Counted from the first letter of the stretch, positions 1 through 11,003 are shown. The stretch: 64,000 nt of DNA from Malurus cyaneus samueli (GCA_009741485.1 CM019219.1:29831064-29895063), one strand, 5' to 3'. Made by a program: numbers and translations. Notes: generated from the letters alone by a model not told the origin.

Positions 1-690
1 TTGTGGGGTGTCCCACACTCAGGAATTCAGATTGGGAAGAGGTAAAGAAAGGTTAAGCAGATGAGTCATGGTGGGCTGGAGAATCGAAGAAGAATCTTCT
101 CTGAGTCGTAGGTGGGTGAGATTCTTGCAACATTCGAGCTGGTGCCTCCCCTGGGCCTCTCCTGATATTCACCTCTCCACTAAAAACCTCCCTGGTGCTC
201 CTCGTCCTGCTCCTGCAGAATGTGGGATCTGGTTCCTTGTGGGATTTATCCCTTTGAGGGTGGTTCTTGTGTGTCTCCTGTGCCCAGCCCTTCCCCAGCT
301 AACTCGGAATGGATGGATCTGGTTATTCCCAGTGGATGCTGCAGGAGCAGCTCTCTGGACTTGCTCCAGCTGGTTCTCACTTCCAGGAAATACATTGGGC
401 AGTACAGGACGAGACCTCCTGGATACACAATGAATTACACAGCAGAACATCCCCTTTTCCTGCTGAAAATTAAGATGTTCTGCTCAGAAATGATAGAAAA
501 GGGCTGGTTTTGTTGTTTTTTTTTTTTTTTCCATTTGTAAAAATAAATGAGAGAAAAAAAAACAAGATGGGAAGGAGATATGTTATTGTCATTTTTATTT
601 AAAGCACCTTCACATAAAATCTCTTCCTCCTTTCTGAGGACGTTCTACATTGGACCAATTCTACTGCTATCTGAATAATTCCTTGGGTGT
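1..690. other. Unique interval, no gene recognised
   Basis: No CR1 wording and no recognisable exon is seen. An AP-1-type TGAGTCA lies at 62-68. A 15-base T run occupies 516-530, followed by an A-rich stretch. Short ORFs on both strands overlap each other here and have no recognisable domain, so they are read as chance ORFs. Confidence 0.6.
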
Positions 691-785
691 AGAATCACAG
701 GATTCGGAATGGTTTAGGTTGGAAATGACCTTTAAGCTCCTCCAGTTCTATACCCTGCCAGCTCCCACTATCCCAGGATGTCCTG
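691..785 (-). mobile_element. CR1 LINE 3'-end fragment (antisense)
   Basis: Reads as the reverse complement of a CR1 3' end: an AGAATCACAG-type tail, then GGTTTAGGTTGGAAATGACC, then the CCACTATCCCAGG segment. It is truncated after about 95 bp. It faces the sense CR1 fragment that begins at about 791, so the two 3' ends form an imperfect inverted repeat. Subfamily cannot be named by eye. Confidence 0.75.
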
Positions 786-790
786 GTCCC

Positions 791-867
791 CATGCCCATG
801 GCAGGGGGTGGAACAGGATGAGCTTTAAGCTCTTTTTCAAGCCAAACCATGTTGGTACTCCATGATC
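791..867 (+). mobile_element. CR1 LINE 3'-end fragment (sense)
   Basis: Carries the sense CR1 3' end: the CCATGGCAGGGGGTGGAA segment, GATGAGCTTTAAGCTC, a diverged AAGCCAAACCATG, and a final CCATGAT tail. Only the last 75 bp or so of the element is present. It is the right arm of the inverted pair with the antisense piece at 691-785. Confidence 0.75.
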
Positions 868-1900
868 TTCCAGTGCATTTACAAATATCCAAGAGCAAAC
901 CCACTGCCACATTTCTTTACAACAACTGAACATTATTAATTTATTCCTATTGTTTCCTGAAAAATAAAGCCATTGAGATGCTTTAATGCTTAGAAAAATG
1001 AACAAAAAATTGCTCCACTTACTTAATATTGAGATTTATTAATATTAGATATTTATGGGCCGGGGAATGAAATTCTTGAGAGGGAAAAAGCCAAAGCTAT
1101 GGTTTTGGTGGCCCTCAGGCCATCGTTTCTCAACTGGAAAGTTGAGGCACATGCCAGAGAGCCTTGGATGAAAAAATCAGGAACAGCCTGAGCAAGGTTA
1201 GGAAAGGGAAACTGAGCTGTGAAATTGCTGTAGTTGGGAAAATGAGCCATGAGCTCCATGGAAAAGGCTGGACTGCCCCAGGGAGGAGGATTTCCATGGG
1301 CAAAATGAGCCACGAGCTCCATGGAAAAGGCTGGACAGCCCCAGGGAGGAGGATCTCAGCCCCACGAATGCCCTGGGGAGAGGAGGCAAGTGAGACTGGG
1401 AAGGGGGAATGAGGGATTTGTTGTGTCATGTTTTGGGATTAGAGGATTACGCAGCCAGAAATGATCCCATCCCTGCTTCTTTTCATCCAGCAGATGCCTC
1501 TGAGCAGGTGGGATGTCCCAGCTGCAGGGAATGGCAGAGGGAGGATGAAATTTGGTAACAGGGAAGGAATCTCATGGCTCTTCACCAGGGAGAGAAGGAA
1601 TTTGCCTCATCAGTCCCCTCCCAAATTCCTAGCCCATTATTGCCCTTCCCAAGGCAGGGAGTGCATTTGTGAGCTCTCCTCCTCAGAGCAGCAAAAATCA
1701 GTTTTTAGGAAAGCTCGGGATTGGTTCTACTGAAAGAACCTCAGATTTATCTGGCACTGATCAGCTGTGATGATATTGGGGGTGATTCTGGTTCTCCTCA
1801 AGCTCCCTGAGCCTTCAGGAGACCAGTCTGGGAATTTGACCCCAAACTTAACTTCTCTATTTGGCTCTAGGAAGTTAAAAGAGGTGGTGGAAAGAGATTA
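868..1900. other. Unique interval with one tandem duplication, no gene recognised
   Basis: Apart from the 63-bp duplication at 1239-1357, this stretch shows no transposon wording. It begins AT-rich (about 900-1060) and becomes GC-balanced. The ORFs across the duplication are open only because the 63-bp period is a multiple of three. Confidence 0.55.
1239..1357. repeat. 63-bp tandem duplication (about 1.9 copies)
   Basis: The block beginning AAAATGAGCCATGAGCTCC at 1239 is repeated at 1302 with only a few substitutions, for example CATGAG to CACGAG and GGACTG to GGACAG. The period is exactly 63 bp. The second copy ends at about 1357, after GGGAGGAGGATCTC. Low divergence implies a fairly recent duplication. 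Confidence 0.9.
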
Positions 1901-2095
1901 GTTTTAGATGGGATATTGGGAAGGAATTGTTCTGGGTGCCCAGAGAAGCTGTGGCTGCCCCTGGATCTCTGGCAGTGCCCAAGGCCAGGCTGGACATTGG
2001 GGCTGGGAGCAGCCTGGGACAGTGGGAGGTGCAGGGGGTGGAATGAGGTGACCTTCAAGGCCCTTTCCTACCCAAACCATTCCATGATCCTATGG
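1901..2095 (+). mobile_element. CR1 LINE 3' fragment (sense)
   Basis: Starts near GATGGGATATTGGGAAGG and continues through GTGCCCAGAGAAGCTGTGGC, the AAGGCCAGGCTGGACATTGG core, CAGCCTGGGACAGTGGGAGG, and the CCAAACCATTCCATGATCC tail. Two deletions relative to the copy at 40392 are visible: the segment between TTGTTC and the GTGCCCAGAG block, and the TCCCTGCCATGG segment after GGGAGGTG. Confidence 0.9.
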
Positions 2096-3687
2096 AATAC
2101 GATGGGAATACTTAGGTGCAACAGCAGCCTGAGAGATAAAACACATGAAATCTTCCTGTAATTTTACACACGGATTCGAGGGAGGATTGCTGAAGGGTTT
2201 GACAAGGATTTTCTGATTTTTGCAAGGGTTTCTTTCACTCAAAATATGCTACAATCAATATTTCGGTCTGGGTTAAACAAAGCCATGGAGCAGCTGCTCG
2301 GAAAATATTTGTAAATGTGGCAGTAAATGAAGTTCAATCCATGGCTCCTTGCCTTTGGAAAAAGAGTGAGCTGGTGACGTAGCAACAGCCTCCAGATATA
2401 TAAGTTTTGCCACCAGACAGTTCCAAAAAAACATTCAAGTCATCAAAAATATCCTTTGTTGCAACCTCTGCATTTTTCCTCCTCCCCAACATGTTGTAAC
2501 ACTGCATTAATGTGCAAGTAGGTGTATTTCTGCTGCTATCCGTGGGGAAAAAGGGATGGAGCTCTCCAGCCTCTTATCTCTTTTCCCAAGCCAACTGCTC
2601 CACAGTGAATACATTGGGAGCAGGGGAAATTTGTGTGAGGTCTCCCTGCATTTGAATTTGAATCTTATCGGGAACACAGAATTTCTAGCGGCATTTCATC
2701 TGAAATCATTAAAAGAATCATTTCTATGTCTTGTTGAAAGAAATGAGGAATCTAATTTAAATCCAATTCCAGCTGGATAATACTTGCTTTTTGTGCCCTG
2801 CTTATCTAGTGTAGAAGTTGGGTAAATTCTGCCGAATTTCTGCTTTCCTTCCCCTCTCTCTATTTCACTTTTTTTTTCTGACACTGTCCGAGAAAGAAAT
2901 AGTGCAGAGAACCATGTGCAAATCCTATTGATTCTGGTGAAACCCTTGAATTACCTCAGAACTGCTGCTTTTGTTAATAAAAGATAAATCTGAATGGATA
3001 AAGCTGGAGCTCTGGAGTGCTCCAGACAGCAAAAGGCCCCTGAACTCACAATATTGTGCCCTGTAGGGCTGTGTTTTATCTTTGCAGAGCAGACTGGAGC
3101 TCTGAGACCCACACAGGAGAGTCAAATTAAATTATGTCTTTATATCACCCCTGTGGAAAACAATGTCCAGGTGAGAGGTGGAGAAGGGAGGAGGTGCCTC
3201 CTTCTAAAGTTATCTCCAGCAAAAATACCAACTGGAGGAGGGGGGAAATGAATGTAGAGAATGGTGGGAAAGGTGACAGCAGGATTCTGCCCAAAGTGGG
3301 AGAACTGGGAATGATTGGTACTGGGGAGGGTGGTGAAATAACTGGAAACTTGCTAAATCGTTGAACTTTTTTATTATTTATTAATAATTAAGTCAGCTTG
3401 ATCAAGGGCTGGTGTAATCCTATTATCTCACCGGGATTTCTTGGCCGTGTGCATTTCCCTCTGGTGTCCTTGCTTGAACAAAGGCACTGAGGGAAGCTCT
3501 CCTGGAACTGCTTCTCAGCTTCCAGAGCTGCTAAACTTCAGACAGAGAGAGTGAGGAGGTAGTTTTTTTCTCAGTATTTTTCTCAGTTTTTCTCAAATGT
3601 AGACTTTGTTTGCAGAACCCCAGACTCTGGGAGGAAACAGCCACTTCTGGAATGATCCCAACCTCAGCATGGTGGGTTTAGGTGCCA
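2096..3687. other. Unique interval, no gene recognised
   Basis: No repeat family is recognised. It contains the TATA plus CRE/X-box-like cluster at 2375-2404. An AT-rich homeodomain-type patch with TTAATAATTAAG lies near 3379-3392. Overlapping short ORFs show no domains. Confidence 0.55.
2375..2404 (+). promoter_or_regulatory. TATA box with CRE/RFX X-box-like motif (candidate core promoter)
   Basis: TGACGTAGCAAC lies at 2375-2386. It contains a CRE half-site (TGACGT) and an AGCAAC half-site of the RFX X-box. A canonical TATATAAG follows at 2397-2404. By usual geometry a start site would fall around 2430. No exon or CpG richness supports transcription here, and both motifs are short, so this is a candidate from motif spacing only. 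Confidence 0.2.
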
Positions 3688-3900
3688 ATCATAGAATATC
3701 CTGAATTGGCAGCCATCAGGATTATGGATCAGGCTCTTGGCCCTGCCCAGACCCCAAGAATCCTGCCCTGTGCATCCCTGGGAGTGGCATCCAAACACTG
3801 CAGCTCTGGCAGCCTCGGGAATGTCACCATTCCCTGAGGATCCTGCTCAGTGCCCCATCACCCTCTGGGGGAAAAGCCTTTTCCTGATATCCAACCTTTT
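3688..3900 (-). mobile_element. CR1 LINE 3' fragment (antisense, tail group C)
   Basis: Begins with an ATCATAGAATATCCTGA tail and continues through CTCTTGGCCCTGCCCAGACC, a run on ATCCAAACACTGCAGC, and ends at CCTGATATCCAACC. The wording matches the copies at 22455, 27258 and 56235 (a CR1 group with GTGTTTGGA... wording), but it is more diverged and therefore probably older. Confidence 0.8.
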
Positions 3901-4770
3901 GCTACATGTGCAGAAGTACTGGGGAAAAGGGCCAAAATGCAAATGCTGAGGGGGTTTGAGTGCTTTCAGGCTGTGGATAGAAAGCATGGCTTGCTCTGGG
4001 AAAAATCTACCTGTTCCCTTAAAGCCCAGCTTCGAGGGAGCAATTTTTATCCAGCAGTGCAAGCTCTTCATTCCCCACAAAATGAAAATATTGGGATGCA
4101 ACTGGAACAAGCTGGTGTGTAATAATTCCTGGGTGCGGACTTACCACTCCAAAAATGAGCCCCTGATACAGTTTGGAGCTGTGGAATCAGGGAATGAGAA
4201 GTCTTCTAGCAGATGTGTGCCTTTTTTGGGTGTTTGTAGCTTTTGCTGGTTGAGGAGGGGATGGGACAGGACATAACACAGCTCCCCACCTTAAAATAAA
4301 ATTATAAAGTATTATTTTAGTCCTCTAAAACTCCTGAAATAAAGAATTTAGGAGGATGGAGTTGCATGTTTTGATCCTCCTTCCCACCTTTTCCTGGGCT
4401 TCTTCTGCTCTCAGGCACCAAGTCTGGACGAGGAGTGTGAAGCAGCTCCTCAGAGGGAGATGAAAAGCCTGGCTCTGGGGACACAGACAAGAGGCAGGAG
4501 GGACAGATGAGAGTGAGGGGGAAAATCAAAGGGAAAAAAGTGTGAGAGAGTGGCAAGTGGGGTGGGAAGGACACTTAAAGTGGGTACTATCATCAGGGGC
4601 TGCAGAGAGAAAAGCTGAGCCAGGCAGAAGTCCTTGCAGATGTTGTGTTCCAGCTGTTCTTCCTGGAGCAGGCAGATATATGAAACAAAGATTCCATCGG
4701 CTGCATCTGAGCATCTCTGGGGAGAGGGGACTTGCTGCTTGATGTGTGTGAGAAATAGGATGAGAACAAC
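3901..4770. other. Unique interval, no gene recognised
   Basis: No transposon or exon is recognised. An AT-rich patch with AAAATAAAATTATAAAGTATT lies near 4290-4320. The rest is unremarkable mixed sequence between two antisense CR1 copies. Confidence 0.5.
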
Positions 4771-5425
4771 CACAGAATCATGGAATGGTTTAGGTGGGAA
4801 GGGACCTTAATGCTCATCCCATTCCAGAGCACTTCCATGCACCCAGGCTGCTCCAAGCCTTGGGCACTGCCAGGGATCCAGGGACAGCCACAGCTTCTCT
4901 GGGCACCCTGTGCCAGGGCCTGCCCACCCTCCCAGGGAACAATTCCTTCCCAATATCCCATCTGCCAGGGTGACCCCATTCCCTGTGTCCTGTCCCTCCA
5001 TCCCTTGTCCCAGTCTCTCTCCATCTTTCCTGTCAGCCCCTTCAGGTCCCTCAAGGCCACAGTGAGGTCACCCCAGAGCTTCTCCTGTCCAGGCTGAACA
5101 ATCCCAGCTCTCCCAGCCTTCCCTCCCAGCAGAGCTGCTCCATCCTGTGCTGGGTACAGGGGCAGCTCTGCAGTGGGGTCTCACCTGAGCACAAGGCACA
5201 GGGACAGAACCCCCCTCCCCTGCTGCCCACGCTGGGGGCTCAGCCCAGGGCACGGGGGGTTCTGGGTCTCAGCTCCCACCCACAGCACCCCCAGCTCCTT
5301 CTCCCAGGGCTGCTCCAGCTGCTCATCCCCAGCCTGGACTGATCCCAGGGGTTGCCCTGACCCAGGGGCAGCACCAGCACCTGCCTGGTTAAACTCCCTG
5401 AGATTCCTGAGGGTCCCCATGGGGG
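4771..5425 (-). mobile_element. CR1 LINE, longest copy, with ORF2 C-terminal remnant
   Basis: This is the longest CR1 piece in the window, about 655 bp, antisense. It starts with the tail (CACAGAATCATGG, then the GGTTTAGGTGGGAAGGGACC block) and runs through the common 3' core. The 5' part extends to about 5425. Translated in element sense, 5420 down to about 5260 gives a degraded stretch with the spacing FNQAGAG, then EKELGVLW, which fits the region after the reverse transcriptase domain of CR1 ORF2. Frames are broken towards the 3' end. The copy is 5'-truncated, as is normal for CR1, and cannot encode a working protein. Confidence 0.9.
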
Positions 5426-6400
5426 AGTTTGGGGGCTTTAGGGTTTGCTACCTCAGCCAGGCTGGGGGGAACAGCACTGGGGAAGAACTGAGGACAGGGG
5501 ACAAAGCTGGACACAGGGATTTGTACCCCGCACTCACCTTTCCCTGCTCAGCTGGGACTGATGTCCCTCCCCTACTGCTCCCAGTCACTCCTCTCAAAGG
5601 GAACAGAAGCCACCACCAGCCCAGACATTTGCAGACAGCCCAAAAAGCATTTCTGAGGGTGTGAGGGGGAGGGTCAAACGCAGAAATCTATTTGGCACCT
5701 AAATATAGCCCAGTTAACTCAGCAAACATTTTCTCCCTACTACCCTGCTATTTTGTCTGCGTGCAGAGGCTGCAGGGAGCCGGCTGCAGGGAACCAGCTG
5801 CAGCATCACCCTCTGATCACATTCTCCCAGCAGGAATTTGCTTTTGTTCCCCGGCAGAAATTTCTGCCACCACGTGCTCATGACCACTCTCCTGAGTCTT
5901 GGGTATGAAAATTCAGTTTTCTGCTAAAGCCTCGGCAGAAAGGAGGAGCTTTTGACCTCAGCCTTACACAAAGGAGCTGGGCTCGGCCACACCTGGCTGG
6001 GAACCAAGGCCCTGATAATCCAACAGGACTCATCAGGTGGCTGCTCTCCCAAGCTGGCCACAGGCTGATTAATTATTTCATTCCACAACAAGTTCATTAG
6101 GTTCTCTCATTCCACACCAGGTTAATTAATTCTTTCCTTCCACACAACCCAGCTGCTGCTAAAAGGGAGGTTTCTCAGCCGGCGGCACTCAGAGTAGAGG
6201 CTGCTGCTCAGAAAAGCCTTCATGGGCAGTAACCAAAAAGAAGAGTGGGCATTTTGAGATTCTTATTTAAAAAGCATTACAATCCTTCAGAGTATTTTAG
6301 GAGGACGGGGTTGCCTTTTTGTTACTTTTTTGGGGTAATAGGACTGCACACCTGGACACCTGTAGCATGTAGAGGAAAGCTTTTTTTCATGATGAAAATT
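5426..6400. other. Unique interval, no gene recognised
   Basis: Contains the degenerate TTAATTA/CATTCCACA repeat at 6069-6149. A homeodomain/GATA-flavoured stretch (CTGATAATCC, then CTCATCAGGTGGCTG) lies near 6012-6044. No exon is supported. Confidence 0.5.
6069..6149. repeat. Degenerate tandem repeat, about 24-29 bp x 3
   Basis: Three imperfect units start with TTAATTA or TTCATTA and end with CATTCCACA-like bases: 6069-6092, 6093-6121 and 6122-6149. Unit length varies through small indels. TAATTA cores recur in units 1 and 3. Confidence 0.6.
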
Positions 6401-6792
6401 AGAATAGAATCCCAGAATCCCAGACTGGTTTGGGTTGGAAGGGACCTCAAAGTCCATCCAGTGCCACCCCTGCCATGACAGGAACACCTCCCACTGTCCC
6501 AGGTGGCTCCAAGCCCCAATGTCCAACTTGGCCTCGGACACAGCTTATCTGGGCACCCTATGCCAGGGCTTCACCTTTTTTTAATTATTTATTCATAATT
6601 TCCAATCCAAACCCACTCCCACTGGCTCAAGGCCATTCCCCTTTTCCTATGACTCCTTCCCTTGTCCCCANTCCCTCTCCAGCTCTTTTGGAGTTTCTTG
6701 AGGCACCAGAAGGGGCTCTAAGGTCCATCCAGAGCCTTCTTTTCCAGGCTGAACCCACACCTCTCCCAGCCTTCCTACCCAGGAGAGGTGTT
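6401..6792 (-). mobile_element. CR1 LINE 3' fragment (antisense) containing undetermined bases
   Basis: Begins with AGAATAGAATCCCAGAATCC and the GGTTTGGGTTGGAAGGGACC block, then CCACTGTCCCAGGTGGCTCC. An unrelated AT-rich patch (about 6572-6605) interrupts or replaces part of the core. Wording resumes at CCTTGTCCCCA and ends with a CCCAGGAGAGGTG segment. Single undetermined bases lie at 6671 (inside) and 6795 (just past the end). Confidence 0.85.
6671..6671. other. Undetermined base (N)
   Basis: A single n within the CR1 copy, in CTTGTCCCCAnTCCCTCTCC. It indicates a consensus conflict or a masked heterozygous site in the assembly. Confidence 0.99.
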
Positions 6793-8874
6793 AANTTTGT
6801 TTGTTTGTTGGTTTGGGGTTTTTTGCGTATTTTTTTTTTGTTATTGTTGTTGCTGTTTTTTCTGACTAGGCCTCCACTAATTAAGCAGTAATTTAGCTGC
6901 TTACACTTTGAAGTTTCATTCATTACCTGTCCTGTGTTAAGCCAACAAAAGGCTACATCTAAGGCAGTGAGGCCCAGGCCATCACTTTTTTTTTTTTTTC
7001 CAGTTGACTAATTAAGTGTAATTACTTTATTTTGTGCCGGGCTCCATCCTTGTAAGGTTGCCTTGTAATAATTGAAATTGCATGGATGCTGCGGGGGGAC
7101 TGTTTGACGCCAGAGACGAGACATTCCTGCTGCCCTTCCTTGGAAAACCTGGAAGTCCAAAGCTCAGAGACAGCATTTCCCTACCCACTCATTAACTGCC
7201 CTAAAGGAGAAGCACCAGAGAGGCGCTACTTTTATAGGACCAGGATGTGTAACGGGGCCACTGTTGTGCCTAAAAATAGCCCTGTGCTGGTGGGGACAAG
7301 CTGGGATCAGCCACAGAGGGAATCCCGGCTGTTTTAAAGGAGTGACCTTCCCGTGGCACAGCAGCTTTGCATCCGCTCCCTTTCATTCCGTAATTGTGAC
7401 AGATCAAAAGCTTCCATTATCTCTCGCGGGGGATTCGAAGAATTACTGTCCTCCTGACAAGCAAAACACGCCTGCTGCTTCCATTTGGGAGATCAAGCAG
7501 CAACCCCCACCCCTCCCCATCCCAAAAAAAAAAAATCACCTGCATTTCATTTTTCCCCCCTCATGCATCAGGGAAAGGAGTAAATGAGTGCCCAGAATGG
7601 TTAATGAGCTCGGGGAGAGCTCCCTGAGCAGCCTGAATTTGGGACCAGGCTTTAATGATTGATCATATGGGAAATGTAGGCTCGGCAGCACTAATAATAG
7701 GTCTGGCTTTGTCTCTGGGCTGGCTGGGAGCATCCTTGGAGCCCTGGCTCTTCTCCCTGGTGCCAGCAGATCTGCACGGAGCATTTACAATCCGTGGCAG
7801 CTCCAAAGGCTCCCAAGCTGCGCTCCAGTTTGAAGAGGAAGGGGGGAAATATCTTTAGAGAAGCCAAATAACTTCTGGCTTTCTACAGGCCAGATAATTT
7901 GTGGGGTGTTTGGAGGAACATCACAAAGAATACAAATGGAAAAACAATTAATCAGCTTAATGGGAAAGAGGGATGAGGCTGGGTCTTCACAGAAGCGTTG
8001 TTGCGGCAGAATTTGGGTTGTGACAGGAAGCAGAAGTTCAGTTAGAGCTGGTTTGGTATAAAATAGCTTGGGGAGGGGAGGGAAGACTAAATTTTTACGG
8101 CAGTTTTGTGAGGGGCAGCGAGATGAAAATCAGGTGTTTTCTGGGGGGTTGGTTTAGTTGCAGTGGTGCTTGTTCAGGGCTTTTAGCACTGAAGAAAACC
8201 TGCTTTCTGCTACATATTGTTCTGACTTAAACACCTGGGGCTGGCTGTGCCTGAATGATGAAGATAATTCTTTGTCTCTCTGCCTATGCTTGGCACTGAG
8301 CCCTCCAAGTTTATCCTGTCGGTGACAGAGCGTGTATGTCACTGGTAAAAAAAAGGGAGATATTGGGAAAACCTTTGCTTTTTCCTTATGGAATAGGATT
8401 TTAGGGAATACAGGGATGGGGGACTGTATATTTAGCTGATCCACATGGTGTTTGGGACCCCAGCAGGAGAGTGTTTTGAGGAGGGCTGAGGATGAGGATG
8501 TTCATCTCCACCAGGAAAAGAATCTCAGTTTTGCCCCAGCACCTGAACTGAACCACAAATTCAGTTTTTTTAAAAAATCTCAGATTTCCACCCTCTTAGA
8601 GCCCTGCTTCCATCTCACGAGGGCACAGACCAGGGAAGCAGGGACCCTATGCATCTGTGCTTGATTTCAGATGCAGGGATGTCACTAAAGATTCACTTCC
8701 CTCATTGAATCTCAATTTAGAAACATTTAGAACAGGGCCACTGGGGTCAGGGTCATGTCACCGGGCTCATTTGGGGATGAGCTGAATGAGGATGTGTTCA
8801 GGGGGATGCTCTGCATTCCAAAGGAATCCACTGACATTTATAGAAACGTGGATCTCTAATATTTTATATTGTAG
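6793..8874. other. Unique interval with possible conserved blocks, no gene recognised
   Basis: A T/G low-complexity tract at about 6796-6865 is followed by a poly-T run near 6987. Around 7000-7090 there is an AT-rich homeodomain-like block (CTAATTAAGTGTAATTAC and CTTGTAATAATTG). Around 7340-7455 there is a CpG-containing block with TTTGCATCCG and GTAATTGTGACAG. The CTCGCGGGGGATTCG wording there is unusual for local sequence. None can be tied to a gene. Confidence 0.45.
6795..6795. other. Undetermined base (N)
   Basis: A single n just beyond the CR1 end, immediately before a T/G-rich low-complexity tract (TTTGTTTGTTTGTTGG and poly-T at about 6796-6865). Confidence 0.99.
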
Positions 8875-8995
8875 AGAGAGGGACTTTGGACAGGGACCTG
8901 GAGCCAAGGGGGAATGGCTTCCCATGGATAAAGGGCAGGACTAGGTCAGATATTAGGAAGAAATTCTCCCCTGTGAGGGTGCTGAGATGGTTGGA
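8875..8995 (+). mobile_element. CR1 LINE internal fragment (sense)
   Basis: Corresponds to the CR1 segment just 5' of the common 3' core: GGACTTTGGACAGGGACC, GGGGGAATGGCTTCCCATGG, GATATTAGGAAGAAATTC and CTGTGAGGGTG. It stops before the GCCCAGAGAAG core and is not followed by a tail. The same consensus segment recurs at 9191, so these are two separate insertions or a local duplication. Confidence 0.7.
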
Positions 8996-9190
8996 ATTTT
9001 GTTTCCCTGATGCGTTGTTTTCCCTGGATCGATGTTGAACTTGATCTGATGCTTCCCAGCCCAGCTTTTCCATCTCAGACAGATCTTAAACAATTCCAGG
9101 GAGGTGCGAAAGGTTGTGTGGAGACTTCACAGCTCCCTCCAGGGTCTGAAGGGTCTCCAGGGAAGCTGGAGAGGGAACCTAAAACAGAAA

Positions 9191-9450
9191 CTGGAGTGAC
9201 AGGACAAGGGGGGATGGCTTCCCACTAAAAAGGGAGAAATTTAGTTTGGATTTATTAAAGAAATTGTTCCCTGTGAGGGTGGGGAGATTCTCAGAGAAGC
9301 TGTGGCTGCCCCTGGATCCCTGGAAATGTCCAGTGCCAGGCTGGACCAGGTTTGGAACAGCCTGGGACAGTGGGAGGTGTCCCTGCCATGGCAGGGGTGG
9401 GATGGGATGAGCTTTGTGGTCCCTTCCAATCCAAAACCTTCAATACTTGT
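9191..9450 (+). mobile_element. CR1 LINE 3' fragment (sense)
   Basis: Starts at CTGGAGTGACAGGACAAGG, passes through GGATGGCTTCCCAC, CTGTGAGGGTGGGGAG, GCTGTGGCTGCCCCTGGATC and the CTGCCATGGCAGGGGTGGG segment, and ends in a diverged tail after CCCTTCCAATCCAAAACC. It has the TTTGGAACAGCCTGGGACAG variant rather than GGGAGCAGCC. Confidence 0.9.
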
Positions 9451-11003
9451 GCAATTATCAGCCCTTGTTACCTTAACTTGTCCAGGATCATTATCAGATG
9501 TTCCCATTCCCTGCTCAGGGGTGTTGAATGAAGTCAGTTAGTCAAATCCAATTGGGGCAAGTCCATTTTCACACCAGCAGTTCCCAGCTGGGTGTAGGGG
9601 CTGTTTGCCCCCCAGAATGTAACCTCGTTTACCACCCACCATTAATTACCTTTGAAACAGTTTTTGGACCCACCATGACCCTTGTGAGGCCCTAAGAAAT
9701 CTCCCCGTCAGCTCTGATACCATGGCTCTCCAACAGATCCCAAAGGATCTGGGAGAAGCATTCCCATCCTTTCCCTCCCGTGGATTTCTGTGTGTGGACA
9801 AGAGGGAAGGCAACACCCAGATCTCTGTTTGCTGGGATCTGAGGGGGCTCAGCTTGAACCTCAAGAATGCAATCCCCAAATTCTTCAAACTCCCATTATC
9901 CCCATGGGATGGATGGGCTGCTCCCCAGGAAAACAACAAAAAGCTCTGAGCTGGGCCTTCAACAAATTGCCGAGGTGGGAGGGGAGGGAGAATAAGGAAG
10001 AATGATGGTGCATTTAAATGAGGAAGGGAAAGGCAAAGACATTGCTTGCAGGTTTTTAATTGCACAGCTCCTGGAGCCAGCAAGAAAAAAGGCTCCATCC
10101 TATTGGAGAGCTGCAAATGGCTCATGGAATTTGGAACCACTTCAACGATGTCAAAGGGATACCAAACCCCTCAGAGCAAGGATAATCTGGGTTCCTGCAG
10201 CAAATGTCCCCAGATCTATTGTTGCCATCTCTGTTTCCAAAGGGGAACTACAGGTTCTGGATAATAATCATTTAAAAGTGGATTTTCTTTTCTAGGACTA
10301 CAAAGCCAGGTCTAGGTAAGGTCTCCCAGTAGATAAACTCCCATCCAGGCTTAGCTGAGGCTTTGGTAAACTCAGCTCTCTGGAGGAGCCTGTGGGGTGT
10401 CTGTGGGGGCAAGTTAAGCCTCACATGTTTTCAATTCTTTCAGGGAAGTCCCATTGCTTTCAGAGGAGCCCTGTGTGTGTGTCCATTCCCAATGAATACA
10501 GATTTGGAATAAGAATTTGGCAACTAAAGGCGCTGTGGGATGAGAGGGAAGATGTTTACATGGGGAATAATTCATTAAAGACAGGGAAAACGGAGCAGGA
10601 ATGAGTGAATTTTCTTGCCTTTAAATGTGAATGAGAAGGATGTACTGCTGTGGCTTCGGATTTTCAAACGCAGCTCCAAAAATACTACACAGACACTTCC
10701 AGCCAGCTGGAATGTCTCTCTGGGCAACTGGGCTGCAATATAAAGACAGATTGTGGCTGTCTGATGAAGGTACTTGTTCCACAAAAAAAATCCTCATTAA
10801 TCCAGATTAGATATTAATAACAACATGTTCTTTTGGAAAACTGAAATCACTCTTATTGGAAAAGCTGAAGTAGCTCACTCTTTGGATTTTTTTTTTTGTG
10901 TATTCCATCCTTGTTCTCTGTAGGGGAAGAAACCAATCCAAACAGGAGAGGGATTCCAGCTGTGAAGCTGCTTCTGTTTTCTTGAAGCTTTCAAGTAATT
11001 AAA
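9451..11003. other. Unique interval, no gene recognised
   Basis: No repeat wording is seen. The 164-codon minus-strand ORF across 9646-10140 and its plus-strand partners show no domains. An AT-rich stretch with TAATCCAGATTAGATATTAA lies near 10798-10817. Confidence 0.5.
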
